Shown in pieces: positions 46,622 through 57,540 of a DNA stretch of 64,000 bases. The first letter of the stretch is position 1. Each line of letters starts with the position of its first letter. Position numbers and translations under genes: made by a program. The stretch is from Lunularia cruciata (lineage: Eukaryota > Streptophyta > Marchantiopsida > Lunulariales > Lunulariaceae). Under the pieces are notes generated by a model that searched no databases, was not told where the DNA came from, and saw only the letters and a list, made by a program, of their open reading frames with translations. The stretch is taken from positions 11,475,001 through 11,539,000 of the forward strand of contig OX419758.1 in assembly GCA_948567375.1 (NCBI GenBank), in the 5' to 3' direction.

Positions 46622-46633
46622 TGGTATCAAAGG
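46622..46633 (+). promoter_or_regulatory. Primer-binding site (initiator Met tRNA type)
   Basis: TGGTATCAAAGG follows the 5' LTR after one base. It matches the common plant primer site TGGTATCAGAGC, complementary to the 3' end of initiator methionine tRNA, at most positions. Confidence 0.85.
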
Positions 46634-46891
46634 GCGGTTTGGGATGGATGGAATTTATGGACCACCAAATCCACTTCCACCAAACCATTGGGATTTTTGC
46701 GTCCAAATACTACCCAAGCATTGTTTCACACAATTCATCACCTCGCACTTTGGACAAGATTTTCTACATATGATCACCATATCTGAGGAACTCTTGGTGC
46801 TTCCGATTGTAACTTATGGAGAACGGTGGACGTGCTATTTCTATGTGTTAATAAATTAGATAGATTCAGAATGGTGTGATAGAGTAGCAAC

Positions 46892-47840
46892 CATGGCGGC
46901 AGTACCCAATGTTATCCTTGCTATGTAGCAACAAATTGAGCACCTTACTCGATTGTTGGATGAACAAGATCTTTGATGACAAGAGCAGGCAGAGAGTACT
47001 AATTTGAGAAGGAGAAGATCGGATCAAATTCCCTAAACCCAAGGTATTTGAAGGCAAGAATCTTTTGGGTGTAGTGGAGAATTTTGTGTTTGATTGTGAA
47101 TGTTATTTTGAAGCTACCAATCTACAAGATGAGCAAAAACAGATTCTCTTGGCTTCTAGCCAATTGGATGGAGTAGTAAAGCTATGGTGGAGATTTCAAG
47201 TAGAGCAAGCGGAACAACCAAGTGTTGCAGCAATATTGACATGGGCAGAATTCAAGTGCGCAATAATTAGTTGGTTCTAAGCTATAAATACCACACAAGC
47301 TACACGAGATAAGTTGGCAGGGTTGAAACAGATTGGCTCTATAAGAAGTTATATCACGCATTTCCAAAACGCCATCATGCAAATTCCAGATATATTGGAA
47401 GGTGAAGCTCTGGATCAATTTGTGAGGGGCTTGAAGGTGAGAACCAAATTAGAGGTAACCATGCAAGAGCCACAACACATGGAAGAAGCTATGCGGTTGG
47501 CCAAATGCTTTGATTCCTTGGTGGCAACAACTTGGTCTTGACCTTGACCTTCACAGAGCCTACCAATACACAAGTGGAGGAGCCAATATCCATGGAGATT
47601 GATGCCATTCAACGAAGACCACTTGGCATAGCAAATAGAGAGAAACTGCGACAAAATGGTAGTTGTTTTACTGTCACCAATTGGGGCATCACATTGCTGA
47701 ATGTCCACTCAAGAATGGATGACCTTGACAAGTTGCCCAAGTGGAGGTCGTGGAGTGGAATGATCAGGGAAATGAGGAATCCTAGTAGGAGATTTCCAGC
47801 CACCTATTGGGAGCTTGATTAGTTCCAATGGGATTGAAGG
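46892..47840 (+). pseudogene. Gag of the chromovirus
   Basis: Broken into frames including 47065-47280, 47314-47541 and 47532-47822. The capsid-like core has VKLWWRFQVEQAE and LKQIGSIRSYITHFQNA. The zinc knuckle region near 47660-47705 is split by a frameshift: its first Cys is in one frame and the Gly-His ... Cys part in another. Start and end are approximate. Confidence 0.75.
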
Positions 47841-47889
47841 CTTGACCTTTGCAAGTTTGCTTCACTTGCAAGGTATGATATCTAATTAG

Positions 47890-48240
47890 GGTTGTAGGAT
47901 TTTGGTTGATTTTGGAAGTTTAGAGAATTGCATGTCTATGCAAGTAACAAAGGAATTAGGTATTCCTATCAAACCAGTGATTGGAAGTAGTTTGATGATG
48001 GCGGATGGTAGAAAGGGTTCTGCATTTCGCACCTTGCATCCTGTTACCTTCAAGATTGGGAAGGAGTATTTGGAGTGTATGAGGTTTGTAGTGGCACCTC
48101 TATACTATGATATCATTTTGGGTCTACCTTGGCTTGAATGTCATAATGTTCAATTTGATTGGACTCGATGCCAAATTCAAGTACAACACCAAGGTAGGAA
48201 TTTCCGATTAGGTTGTCTGGCACCTCTGAGTAAGACACCT
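47890..48240 (+). pseudogene. Aspartic protease of the chromovirus
   Basis: VDFGSLENCMSMQVTKEL carries the active-site region, with Asp-Phe-Gly in place of Asp-Ser/Thr-Gly. It is followed by YYDIILGLPWLECHN, the conserved second half of gypsy proteases. It lies within an open frame (47902-48450) that continues into the 20-residue repeats. Confidence 0.75.
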
Positions 48241-48250
48241 AAGAATAGTC

Positions 48251-48430
48251 AGTCCCAAGATGGGAAGTTTATCAACAAGGTAGCCATAGAGCAAACCTTG
48301 AAGGAAGTGGAGTCCCAAGATGGGAAGTTTGCCAAGAAGGCAACCATAGAGAAAGCTTGGAAGAGAGGTGAGTCCATAGAAGGGAAGATTGTTAGTAAAG
48401 CAGCCATAGAGCAAACTTTGGAGGAAAATA
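48251..48430 (+). repeat. Three tandem 60-bp units encoding 20-residue repeats
   Basis: Units at 48251-48310, 48311-48370 and 48371-48430 are exactly 60 bp each and stay in frame. They encode SQDGKF(I/A)(N/K)K-type starts followed by AIEQTLKE-like helices. They lie in the linker between protease and reverse transcriptase. Confidence 0.93.
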
Positions 48431-48477
48431 AGTCTAGATTTGCGGTGTAGATCAAGCCAATTGCACAAGAAAAATCT

Positions 48478-49263
48478 GTGGAGGACCAAGAGCCTCATCA
48501 AGCAATGGTTGATCGAATAGTTAAGGAGTTTACGGACATGTTTCAAGATGATCTGCCAAAGGGATTACCTTCCAATCGAGGTATGCCCTTCAAGATTGAG
48601 TTATTGCCAAGGAGTTGGAGGAGTTGCAAACAACACTTACAGAGTTGTTGGAGAAGGACTTCATATGACATAGTACCTCTCCTTGGGGAGCACCGCTACT
48701 ATTTGTTCCAAAGAAGGATGGAGGACTTCATTACTGTATTGATTATCGTGGGCTCAATAAGCAAACCGTGAAGAATGCATATTCCTTGCCTCGGATTGAT
48801 GACTTGCTTGATCAACTTAGTAGAGCATGCTTCTTTTCCAAGTTGGATCTTTGCAACGGCTATTGGCAAATTTCCACTGAGAGAGAGGATGTGCAAAAGA
48901 TTGCCTTTTGTACAAGGTATGGGCATTTTGAGTAGAGAGTTCTACCTTTTGGACTCACTAATGCTCTTGTAGTCTTCATGGATCAGATGCATTGGGTGTT
49001 GGATGGACTATTGGATCGGTCCATGGTGGTGTTCTCGGATGATATCTTAATTTATAGTAAGACAGAGGCAGAACTCGTGAATCATATGCGATAAGTCCTA
49101 AGACGACTATGATAATGGAAATTTTACTGCAAGAAGTCAAAGTGTGCCTTTTGGCAGAAGAAGGTTACCTTCTTGGGTCATAAGATCTCATCAGAGGAGA
49201 TCAAGATAGAAGAAGAGAAGATCACGGCCAATACTGATTGGCCTACCCCAAAGGATGCTACAT
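48478..49263 (+). pseudogene. Reverse transcriptase of the chromovirus
   Basis: A frameshift near 48610 precedes the core. After it come [53 protein letters not shown], the catalytic FSDDILIYS (about 49032) and FLGHKISSE. Stops occur at about 48660, 48930, 49090 and 49110. The identity is clear from order and catalytic Asp-Asp. Confidence 0.88.
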
Positions 49264-49283
49264 AAGTCCGAGCATTCAATGGA

Positions 49284-49832
49284 TTGGCCAATTTTTACCA
49301 ATGGTTCATCTATTACTATGCTCATGTGGCTGCACCATTGACTGACCTCTTGGGAAAGAACTTGAGCTTCCAGTGGACCACCAAGCATGAAGAAGCATTC
49401 CAGAAGTTAAAGCATATGGTGTCTTCAAGACCCATTCTTCAACCATATGATCCTCAACTACCTTGTGTGGTTGATTTTGATGCTTCTAACTTTGCAATTG
49501 GAGCCGTGTTGCAACAAGAATTCCCAAATGGACTCCATTCCATTGCCTTTGTGTCTCGCAGACTCAATACGGCTGAACGAAACTACTCTGCTCAAGATCG
49601 AGAACAACTTGCAATGGTATATGCCACCAAGGTATGGAGGCATTACCTCTTGGGGAAACAAGTGATCATGCAAACTGATCACAAACCATTGTTGCAGACC
49701 TTACACTTGGAACACATGAAGAGTCAACATCATCGATGGGAGGAACAACTCCAATTGTATGACATAAACTTGAGTACAAACCAGGTTGGTTCCATATCAT
49801 CCCTGATGCTTTATCACGATGACCTGATTTGA
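49284..49832 (+). pseudogene. RNase H of the chromovirus
   Basis: A 182-codon frame with VVDFDASNFAIGAVLQQ, YSAQDREQLAMVYA and MQTDHKPLLQT. The first catalytic Asp is in DFDAS and the last in QTDHKP. It begins at the RT-RNase H connection (GLANFYQWFIYYYAHVAAPL) and is uninterrupted within the frame. Confidence 0.88.
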
Positions 49833-49874
49833 AGTCTCTTCCTCTCATCATAGCGGCAATTTCAACGGTGTTAG

Positions 49875-51113
49875 TTGACTCCAAGGTCCAAACACAAGTT
49901 TCAATCAGCTCTACACCAAGATCCCTTCTTCCAAATGGTACATGGTTGCCTTACGGCATGCAATAAGGAGTACAACACCTTCTCCATCAAGGATGGCCTT
50001 TTATTCCATGAGGACCGGATCTATATTCCAGCTAAAGGTGATCTTTCACTTGTGCACCTTCAAGAAGCCCATGATTTACCCATCACAGGTCACATGGGTA
50101 TAGACAAGACCTTGAGTACCCTCCAACGTCAATGGTGGTGGCCCAACATGACACAAGATGTTCAAGAATTAGTTCGATCATGTGAGATCTGCCAACGTAA
50201 CAAGGCCAACAACCAAAAGCCGAGTGGACTACTTCAACCACTTGCTATTCCATCCACTTGCTGGGAGCATATGAGCTTGGATCTCATCACATCCCTGCCA
50301 AAGACAAAAGAAGGACACACCGCAATTGTGGTGTTTGTGGATAAGCTTAGTAAGCAAATCTACTTGGCACCAACCTATGATACGGTGGATACTCCAACCT
50401 TAGCGCAAATCTACTTTGACAATATCTTCAAGCATCATGCAATACTCATCTCCGACCGTGATCCTCAATTTACCGAGAAGTTTTGGCAAGCACTCTTCCA
50501 GATACTCGGCACAAAGCTTGCTTTGTCCACGGCCTATCATCCTCAAAATGATGGACAAACCAAACGTGCAAATCGTACATTGGAGGATATGTTGCGTGCT
50601 TTTGTCAATGTCCACCATACCAATTGGGATGAATGTCTTGCAGCTGTAGAATTTGCCTACAACAATTCCAAACAAGCAAGCACTGGATTTTCTCCTTTCT
50701 TTCTCAATTTTGGCCAAGATCCGCTTGTTCTAGATTCTCTTCTTGATCCCCCTCCATCTCAGGTTCCTCATACTTCCACATTCTTGACCACTATATCCCA
50801 ATCTCTCCAACAAGCCAAGTCTCACCTCCTTATTACTCAGAATTGCCAAAAACAATATGTGGACCATCATCGTCATGATCTCACCTTTGAAATTGGTGAT
50901 AAAGTCATGCTATCCTCTAGTAACCTCCCTCTCCTAATTGATACCCAAGTTTGTAAACTTGCCCCTAATTGGATAGGACCCTTTGATATCACCCAAATTG
51001 TCTCTCTTGTTGCTTATCGACTTGCCTTGCCTTGTCTCATGCGTATCCATCTTGTCTTTCATGTTTCCAAGTTGAAACCCTTTGTTCCTAACCCCTCTTC
51101 CTTTTCCTTTTGA
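49875..51113 (+). pseudogene. DDE integrase of the chromovirus, catalytic Glu replaced
   Basis: A 412-codon open frame, the longest in this element. The HHCC zinc domain runs HDLPITGHMGID ... CEICQRN. The core has Asp in SLDLITSLP and Asp in ISDRDPQFTEKF. The third acidic residue, Glu in the GQTERxNRTLE context of gypsy integrases, reads Lys in GQTKRANRTLE near 50556-50588. That single change should abolish strand transfer although the frame is open. A GPY/F-like segment (IGPFDITQIVSLVAYRLALP) follows near the end. Confidence 0.92.
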
Positions 51114-51116
51114 GTC

Positions 51117-51310
51117 CAACCGCCCCCTCTTCATGTCCCTATCAATGATCATGAGGATTACGAAGTTGATCGTATCCTTGCGCGTCGCCATATTCAACGA
51201 GACCGTTGCCAACATACCAAGTACAAGGTCCTTTGGAAAGGGTATCCCCTTCATGATGCCACATAGGAACCTCTTTCTCACCTCCTAAATGCACAAATGG
51301 CCATCTAAGA
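51117..51310 (+). pseudogene. Chromodomain of the chromovirus integrase
   Basis: After the integrase stop the frame continues with YEVDRILARRHIQR and KYKVLWKGYPLHDAT, then a TAG where chromodomains have Trp, then EPLSHLLNA. Chromodomains of chromoviruses bind methylated H3K9 and bias insertion toward heterochromatin. The aromatic and WKGY core identifies it. Confidence 0.85.
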
Positions 51311-51350
51311 ATTTGAAGCTTCACTGGCGATGAGGATGTCACCAACTAGC

Positions 51351-51362
51351 GGCGGGGGAATA
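51351..51362 (+). promoter_or_regulatory. Polypurine tract of the chromovirus
   Basis: GGCGGGGGAATA lies directly before the 3' LTR, at the expected site for plus-strand priming. Confidence 0.8.
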
Positions 51363-51788
51363 TATAACAATATGGAGTTTAATGACAAAGTTAGTCAGGC
51401 TCACGAAGTAGCACATAAGACAAATTAGCCTAGAATATTCCAAAAGTATCTAGGAAGCTTCTTGGGAAGCTTCCCGGCTAGCTTAGCTTGCACCTCAAGT
51501 AAGGAGCTTCTAGAAAGAAGCTTCTAGAAGCTTCCAACTAGCTTAGCTTGCACGCTTAGCTTGCGGCTTCAAGAAGGAAGCTTCTTGAGAAGCTTCCTAG
51601 TTAACTTGGCTTGCACTCTAAGAAAGCGGCTTGAGGAAGCTTCTTGAGAAGCTTTTGAAGGGCCTTGTATGCTACCTATAAATACCAAAGCAAAAGCTCA
51701 CGCTAGGCATTTGGAGTTTTCCCTCATACAAGTGTCCCAATGTGAGTTTCCATTCTCCTATTTCTCTCCTCGGATTTGGTCTTTTACA
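51363..51788 (+). repeat. 3' LTR of the chromovirus
   Basis: 426 bp, beginning TATAACAATATGG (TG altered to TA) and ending TCTTTTACA. It has TATAAATA at 51677-51684. It is 74 bp longer than the 5' LTR because of extra GAAGCTTC-type units at about 51505-51655. Confidence 0.93.
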
Positions 51789-51793
51789 TGGAT

Positions 51794-53240
51794 GACCTTC
51801 CACTACTAGGAGATCCATAAGTGGCATTTGTTATACTCTCCTCTAGTATTGCTTGTCTACCAACTTACATCCTCCACACAATTCCCCCCTCCTTGTCCTT
51901 CCTATCACATTGGAGAGCCTTTGACAAGAGGATTATGGGAGTCTTTGGTGATATTATTGGACCAAGGACATTTGAGTGTGTGATAGGGATTTTGGCACAT
52001 AGGTAGATGGCTCTACCAATCTTATGTGGAGGGGTTGGCTTGCTATCTATGGAGGAGATGGCACATATAGCATTTTTGGGTAGTTGGACTTGCTTAATAC
52101 TCCTACTTTCATCTCATTTTGTGGTTGTTGATAGGCCGGTTTTGGAGTCTTATGTGATAGAGGTGGAGGAGGCCTCCTTGCTCTCCAGATGTTATTGCAA
52201 CAGATGAGAGAGATAGTCTATCCCCACGGGCATGCAAGGACTTTCCATCTTTTGCTTCACTATCATCAGATTGGACTAGAGGTTTACAATCTTCCTTGAT
52301 AGAGCAACAAAGTCAACATTTGCTACATTCTCACTTAGTTAACTTGTCCATTCCTTGTGCTACTAGAGCACGTGTTTGCTCTTGCTCCGGCAAGGATGCA
52401 GGCTCTTGAATCTTAGCTCAACCGTGCATTAGGGTATTCCAACTCACACCAGGTACTTTCTCTATAGTGATGAGGTTGTGCCTAGGTTTGGTCCACCCAT
52501 ATGCATCTTCATTACTCACTTGTGAGTGTGGTTCTACACTAGATGCAACAGCGGTGCATATGACATGGTGTCCTTTTGGAGGACATAGGATAGCTACCCA
52601 TGATGCTATTAGGGACATAGTGTTTGCTATAGCACGAGCATACAACACATGTCAAGGCAAAATTATACTTGGTTTGAGATGATCAAGTGACAATAGTGGA
52701 TATCGTGACTCTTTGCCTGATATAGTTTGGGAGGGAGTGATTACGCATCCCCTAGATGGGCAGCAAGTGCAGCAATAGCTTGCAAGGTCTCCAAGTATAG
52801 GGTTATGCAGTGAAGTCACCTCTTTGTTCCTCTAGCCTTGGGGTTATATGGAGTGATGGACACGATGATCTACACATTTTGTTAGGGAGTGTGTGAGAGC
52901 TCATCATGTTAGGCGCCAAGCGTACAACTCTCACTCTCATACTTTGTAGTATATTTTAGACAACGTGTGTCCATTGCTCTATAGAGGGTAGTGGCTGGTG
53001 CAATCCATAGGAGAACAATCAGAATAGGTGATGCTTCTTCAGATGCTCCAGTTGTTTGTAAACCGTACAACTTGCATAGCTTGGATATCTTAGGTGCAGT
53101 AGTGTAGTTTCTCATATAGACTCTATTGGGGCTTAGCTCCATTTTATCTATTTTGTCTCACCCATGTATGGCTTGATGGGGTCTTCCCCTCCTTTATGTT
53201 TTCTACGCGATCTCCCCTTTATCCCCCAATAAAGACATTG
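51794..53240 (+). mobile_element. LINE copy 2, 3' part
   Basis: It continues LINE copy 2 after the nested gypsy. Frames 51821-52006 and 52007-52207 (AFDKRIMGVFGDI, GLLSMEEMAHIAFLGS) match copy 1. Frame 52467-52682 ends in a zinc-binding pattern CECGSTLDATAVHMTWC (CxCx9Hx3C), followed by GGHRIATHDAIRD, typical of the C terminus in this LINE type. The tail near 53170-53230 carries the shared GGGTCTTCCC ... TTCTACGCG motif. Confidence 0.82.
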
Positions 53241-53458
53241 ATTAATGTTCTTACTAGGGCCCGAGGTTCATTACTCATCACTTATGTGACCCAGTTTATA
53301 TCCTTGTCCAATTCTAAGCTAATTTCTGGAGTATAAAGTAGCTAAGATATAAACCCTACAATAGACAATGAATATGATTCATTTCCACCATGGTTAAGTT
53401 TAACCTACCGTCTCATTCTATTGTTCAATACTACGGTACATGGTAGGGGCCGGGCCGG

Positions 53459-53490
53459 GTTACATGATGGCGCGGTTTCCATCATGTAAC
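53459..53490. repeat. Perfect 12-bp stem with 8-nt loop
   Basis: GTTACATGATGG (53459-53470) and CCATCATGTAAC (53479-53490) are exact reverse complements around CGCGGTTT. The surroundings are GC-rich (GGGGCCGGGCCGGG just upstream). It could be a structured transcript or a foldback remnant. Confidence 0.85.
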
Positions 53491-56070
53491 GTGCGCCTGC
53501 CGTTCACGTCGTGTAGTGATTCAAAGTTGTGATCTATAGAGCAGTCTCCTTGCTCAATGTGCTGCGAAAGTTGGAGCAGCAGACGTGAGGGAAGATGAGA
53601 CTGACAGTGTGCCTCTGTTCTTGAAATTACAGCACTCAATGATCAAAATGGGATCTTCAAAACCTGATTATCCTCCTGATCCAAGGTCAAGGATAGGCTC
53701 GAAATCATCGGAATTGCCGGATGTCCTGTCCTCACGAGCCATCGGATTCAAGTAAGATCATATATCGAAACTCGTGTAAAGAAATAAGCTACAGCGTCGA
53801 CTTTAGCAGTGAGTTGGCCTGTCTTCTAACAAACTCCGATGCCGTAGAATAGCATATCCGAAATACTCTAATTTGGTTATTATGTATTGAGAAACACCTC
53901 GCTGAAGAAGACCCCATCGGTGAGGAAGTGGATAGAGGGATCCACTCTGACTTAGAAGCTGAGAGCTTGTTCTCATGTGAATTTTCGTGTGCAGTGGCAG
54001 TTAAGGCATGTTTGCTTACTCTTCATAAGTAATGGTAGCATACTCGATATTTGATCATGTGAGTCAGTGTGTCGTACAATCTCGAAGTTTAGAAAGCCCA
54101 TATTACAGTACTAGAGGTGTCGACTGATGAAGAAGCAGGGATACCAGCAGTTGTCGAGGAGAATATGTCTCCTGATTGCGTTGGATGGAGAGCTTCATGT
54201 GCTCATAGTCCGTGGTGCTCGATGATGAACTGTAGGAAGAAAGGGGAAAAAGTTTTGTCGCTGCTATGATGAACTTGACATTCCTTGTTCATTTATCCAC
54301 CTTGGGATTATGGACTTCACGTGTATATCTGCTAGCTGCAGATAAAATAGATCAAGGATAATTTACGGGCTTGCAGTTACCAGTGTATCCTGCAACGCTT
54401 TCAACAACTAGTCCCCGTTAGTTTTCTTCTCACTCTTACCGTCGTTCATATGAAATTCTCATAGTTTCGAGTCCATAATATTGGTCTCCTCTACTCCTTA
54501 AGTGAATTTCAAGATGCTAATACCGTACCTCTGTCTCGTGAAACCTCCTACAATAATCGGATCCACTAGCTATTTCAGTAGCTGCGACGGACTTTCGAAA
54601 AATCTCTGATGTTGTAAATGCTCCATCCGTCTGGCGATAAGACTTCTTCCATTACTTGAATAAATCCCGGCAAGCTAGTGGTAATCTACGCTTTGCATGA
54701 CATGTTCTTCGTTTATCGACCTAGCAACTCTTCGTACAGTACTTGGCTTCAGTTTTTGACTCCAGGGGTAACGCCTCAATTTGCCTTCAAACTCTAGTAC
54801 GGAATCCTAAACAAATGAGAGTAAGTGTTTTCATCCTGTGGACAAGTGCAGTAAGTTTCGTTTCCCCGTGAAACTATGGAAGATCTACTCTACGTACTAG
54901 TGAGTGATATCAATGAAGGGAGGAAGATTCTCTACACAGTGAGGTACATACCTGATTTCTCTATCATTGAACTCTGGAGTGTACAGGTATCCGTGAAAGC
55001 CGACCGGGGGATCTATGGTCGTAAGAGCTCTGGACGTGAAGGTGATCATCTGCACATTTCTCCATGCCATATTATGCTGACAGGATTCCTTGCGCAGCGA
55101 TAGTCAAGTTCTTGTATGCTCACATGCCGAAATATGAGAAAATTTATATAATTAAAGCAATATAACGGAGAGAAAATAGAGCTCGTATTGTGCAGTAGAT
55201 CACCTCTACGCATAGTCTTTGTCTGCTTAGGAAAGTGATGAACCAGTGAGAAGTAGATACTCTACAGGATTGGGAGGAATACTTGCAACATCGATGAAGT
55301 ACAGGCACATGCTTCTCTCATGTGAACGAACTTTGCTGGATTATCATCCGAAGGGAAGGTAAAAGAAAGACTCCAAAAGTCATTGACATAACTTTTATTC
55401 ACTGCTAGGGGAGGAGAAGCTCAGCTGTGTGCTGCCCTGATCTTTGTCTCTTCAACGAACACTAAAGGAGTACAGTTAAATAGTCCCATGGTCCCCATTG
55501 GAATAGCACAGTACAATGGTCCAGACTCCATTGTCCAGCAATCGACACTCGTTCTTTGTGGTAGTCGTAGACTCAGCGTCCAGGCTCTGTGGTGGACCAA
55601 TCCCTCCAACCGCATATTATATAGCATTCTGCGCGACTTAGGCTCGGTTTCCTTGGGTGCAAAAACGGCCCTCAATGAATCTGATTTGGTAAGTGGCATG
55701 GTTAAATTCTAAGGGGTCAATCGCACTTCCGCCTCACTAGCGGAGGCGAGAAGACCCATCCTCAACCTCAGTTTTAATATTTGTATGTTCTCTTTTTTGT
55801 CTGACGTTCTTCCTTGATTTTCTCATGTATTTAAATACGATTATCTTTAGTAATACTTAGGAATCTCCGCATTTCTATCCTCGAATGCAACCAGAAAAGC
55901 TCAACTCCACTAGAGTTCCCTTTCACTAAACGCCACTCAAACCATGAATTCTATTCCTGGATATTGTTTTCCCACTGCAATAAACAAGACGAAACTCAGT
56001 GAGGCAGGATACGAGGCTAGAGAAGCAGAAGACTAAATTTTCTCCCTTTTTCCTCATTTTACGTCTTAGG

Positions 56071-56150
56071 TTTTATCCTTGTTCGGTTTGATGGGTCTTC
56101 CCATCCTTCTTGTCATGCTATGTGCCTATGTGGGTTAGGTTTCTTTAAAA
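56071..56150 (+). repeat. LINE 3'-tail relic
   Basis: TTGATGGGTCTTCCCATCC followed by TTCTTGT and a CTATG motif matches the LINE copy 1 tail almost base for base, with no upstream LINE coding part. Confidence 0.65.
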
Positions 56151-56794
56151 GAGAGTTTCTTCTTCGCTGACCAACGTTGACGGTGGTAAGAACAGGAGAC
56201 GGCAACAGCCGGAGAGTGAGGGAGATGCCGATCAGTGGCGGGGCGAGCCGCAGCAGAGGAGGAGGGTAAGGAGCTCGTGGCTAGGGTCTAAGGCCACGTT
56301 TGTTATCTCTACCATAGCCACCACCACGTCGTCTTCTGTCCGTCCCACAGGTCAGCTCTTGTCTTTCTCTCCGTCGTCGTCGGCTCTCACTCCCTCCATT
56401 TCGATATCCCACCTGCCGACCAAATTCAACAAAAGTTACGAAATTATATCGATCTTTAAAGATCCACGGTGGAAGATGTCATTGGAACGAGCTACGCAAC
56501 ATCTGATCGTCGCTTTGGTATCTCTCTCACCAGATTCGTGCATGAGGTGTAATTCGACGTCCTCCGACCAAGACCACCTGGTACGCCTCTAAGTGCCCAA
56601 GGATAAACCTTTTCTTCTTTCACTAAAGAACTTGATATCACGTCATACTCCTTCCTCCATTCATTCTTTCTACCAAGCCAGTTACCGGCACAACCGAAAT
56701 ATTTGGGCTCTTTCATTTGTCTCGTGCACGGATCATAAATTCACAATATCAGGCGACCTACATCACAACAGTCAATCTTGACCACATTCTGTGT

Positions 56795-56850
56795 GTATAC
56801 TACTTTATCCTTCGTGTGTTCTACGCGGTCGCCTTTTTACCTTTATCCTC
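56795..56850 (+). repeat. LINE 3'-tail relic, second
   Basis: TTATCCTTCGTGTGTTCTAC then GCGGTCGCC and a TTTTTACCTTTATCC tail match the end of the LINE-tail motif seen near 53190, 56100 and 18710 (minus). Confidence 0.6.
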
Positions 56851-57540
56851 TGTGCGTAAACCATGTCCATATTATTACAACTGAACACTCCTTTCTTCTC
56901 GTGGTAAACCAGTCACCAATCTGTGTCATGAAGAATTCCACTACTCAGTCATTTAAGCCCAGTAAACAATTGTAATTCCCTTGTTATGCTGAAAGCTTTT
57001 TTTTATAACTGAATTTCCACTCTTTGTCCAGCCACTCGTTTTGACTTGAAGCCATTAATCACCAGCGCAGTACATTAGGGGCTTCAAAAGTAGTATTGAC
57101 TGATATCCACCGGATATATAGCAAACTTTGGAACTATTTTTAATGAATTTCTAATGGGATGAAGGGATAATAATTGAACCCTCTAAATGGTGCACCGGAT
57201 ATCTAGTTCAAGATGCATTTATTTATAAAAATAAGGTAAGAATTTATGGATGTTTAGGTGTACCATAATAAAATAAATGTTAATCAAAAAAGGTGAAGTG
57301 GTTTATTGATGGGGTTGCCACATTTTTTGGAGTGTGATTCTTGAGATTTTATAGGGTGATTCTTGAGATTTTTTGGCAGATACCTACTTGCTCCAAAACA
57401 TGTTGCCTTCTCCCAACTATTGATTAGAATTCACCATCAGTGTAGATTTCATCTTTGTGTGCCAATACTCCTGATGCATGTCAGTAAACTAAGTAGTGTG
57501 TTTAGTTTCTAAATGGTGTGGTGATTCTTTTAAATAGATT

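Larger units (their letters stand above)
46269..51788 (+). mobile_element. Chromodomain Ty3/gypsy retrotransposon (chromovirus), inactive
   Basis: A full-length 5.5-kb element nested in LINE copy 2. It has LTRs at 46269-46620 and 51363-51788, an initiator-Met-type primer site at 46622, gag, protease, reverse transcriptase, RNase H, integrase with chromodomain, and a polypurine tract at 51351-51362. The target duplication is TGGAT. Several frameshifts, TAA/TAG/TGA stops and a catalytic integrase substitution make it inactive. The LTRs differ in length by 74 bp through repeat changes. Confidence 0.93.
53250..57540. other. CpG-containing stretch without a supportable gene
   Basis: CpG returns abruptly after the LINE. 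Open frames such as 54876-55103 plus and 55421-55699 minus have no motif I recognise. A GC-rich part lies near 56160-56400. LINE-tail relics occur near 56090 and 56800, and a perfect stem at 53459-53490. AT-richness resumes at about 57000. Confidence 0.45.

Noticed and set aside
54876-55715. Short open frames at 54876-55103 (plus) and 55421-55699 (minus) as genes
   Set aside because: No recognisable domain, no exon partners identified, and frame lengths expected by chance.
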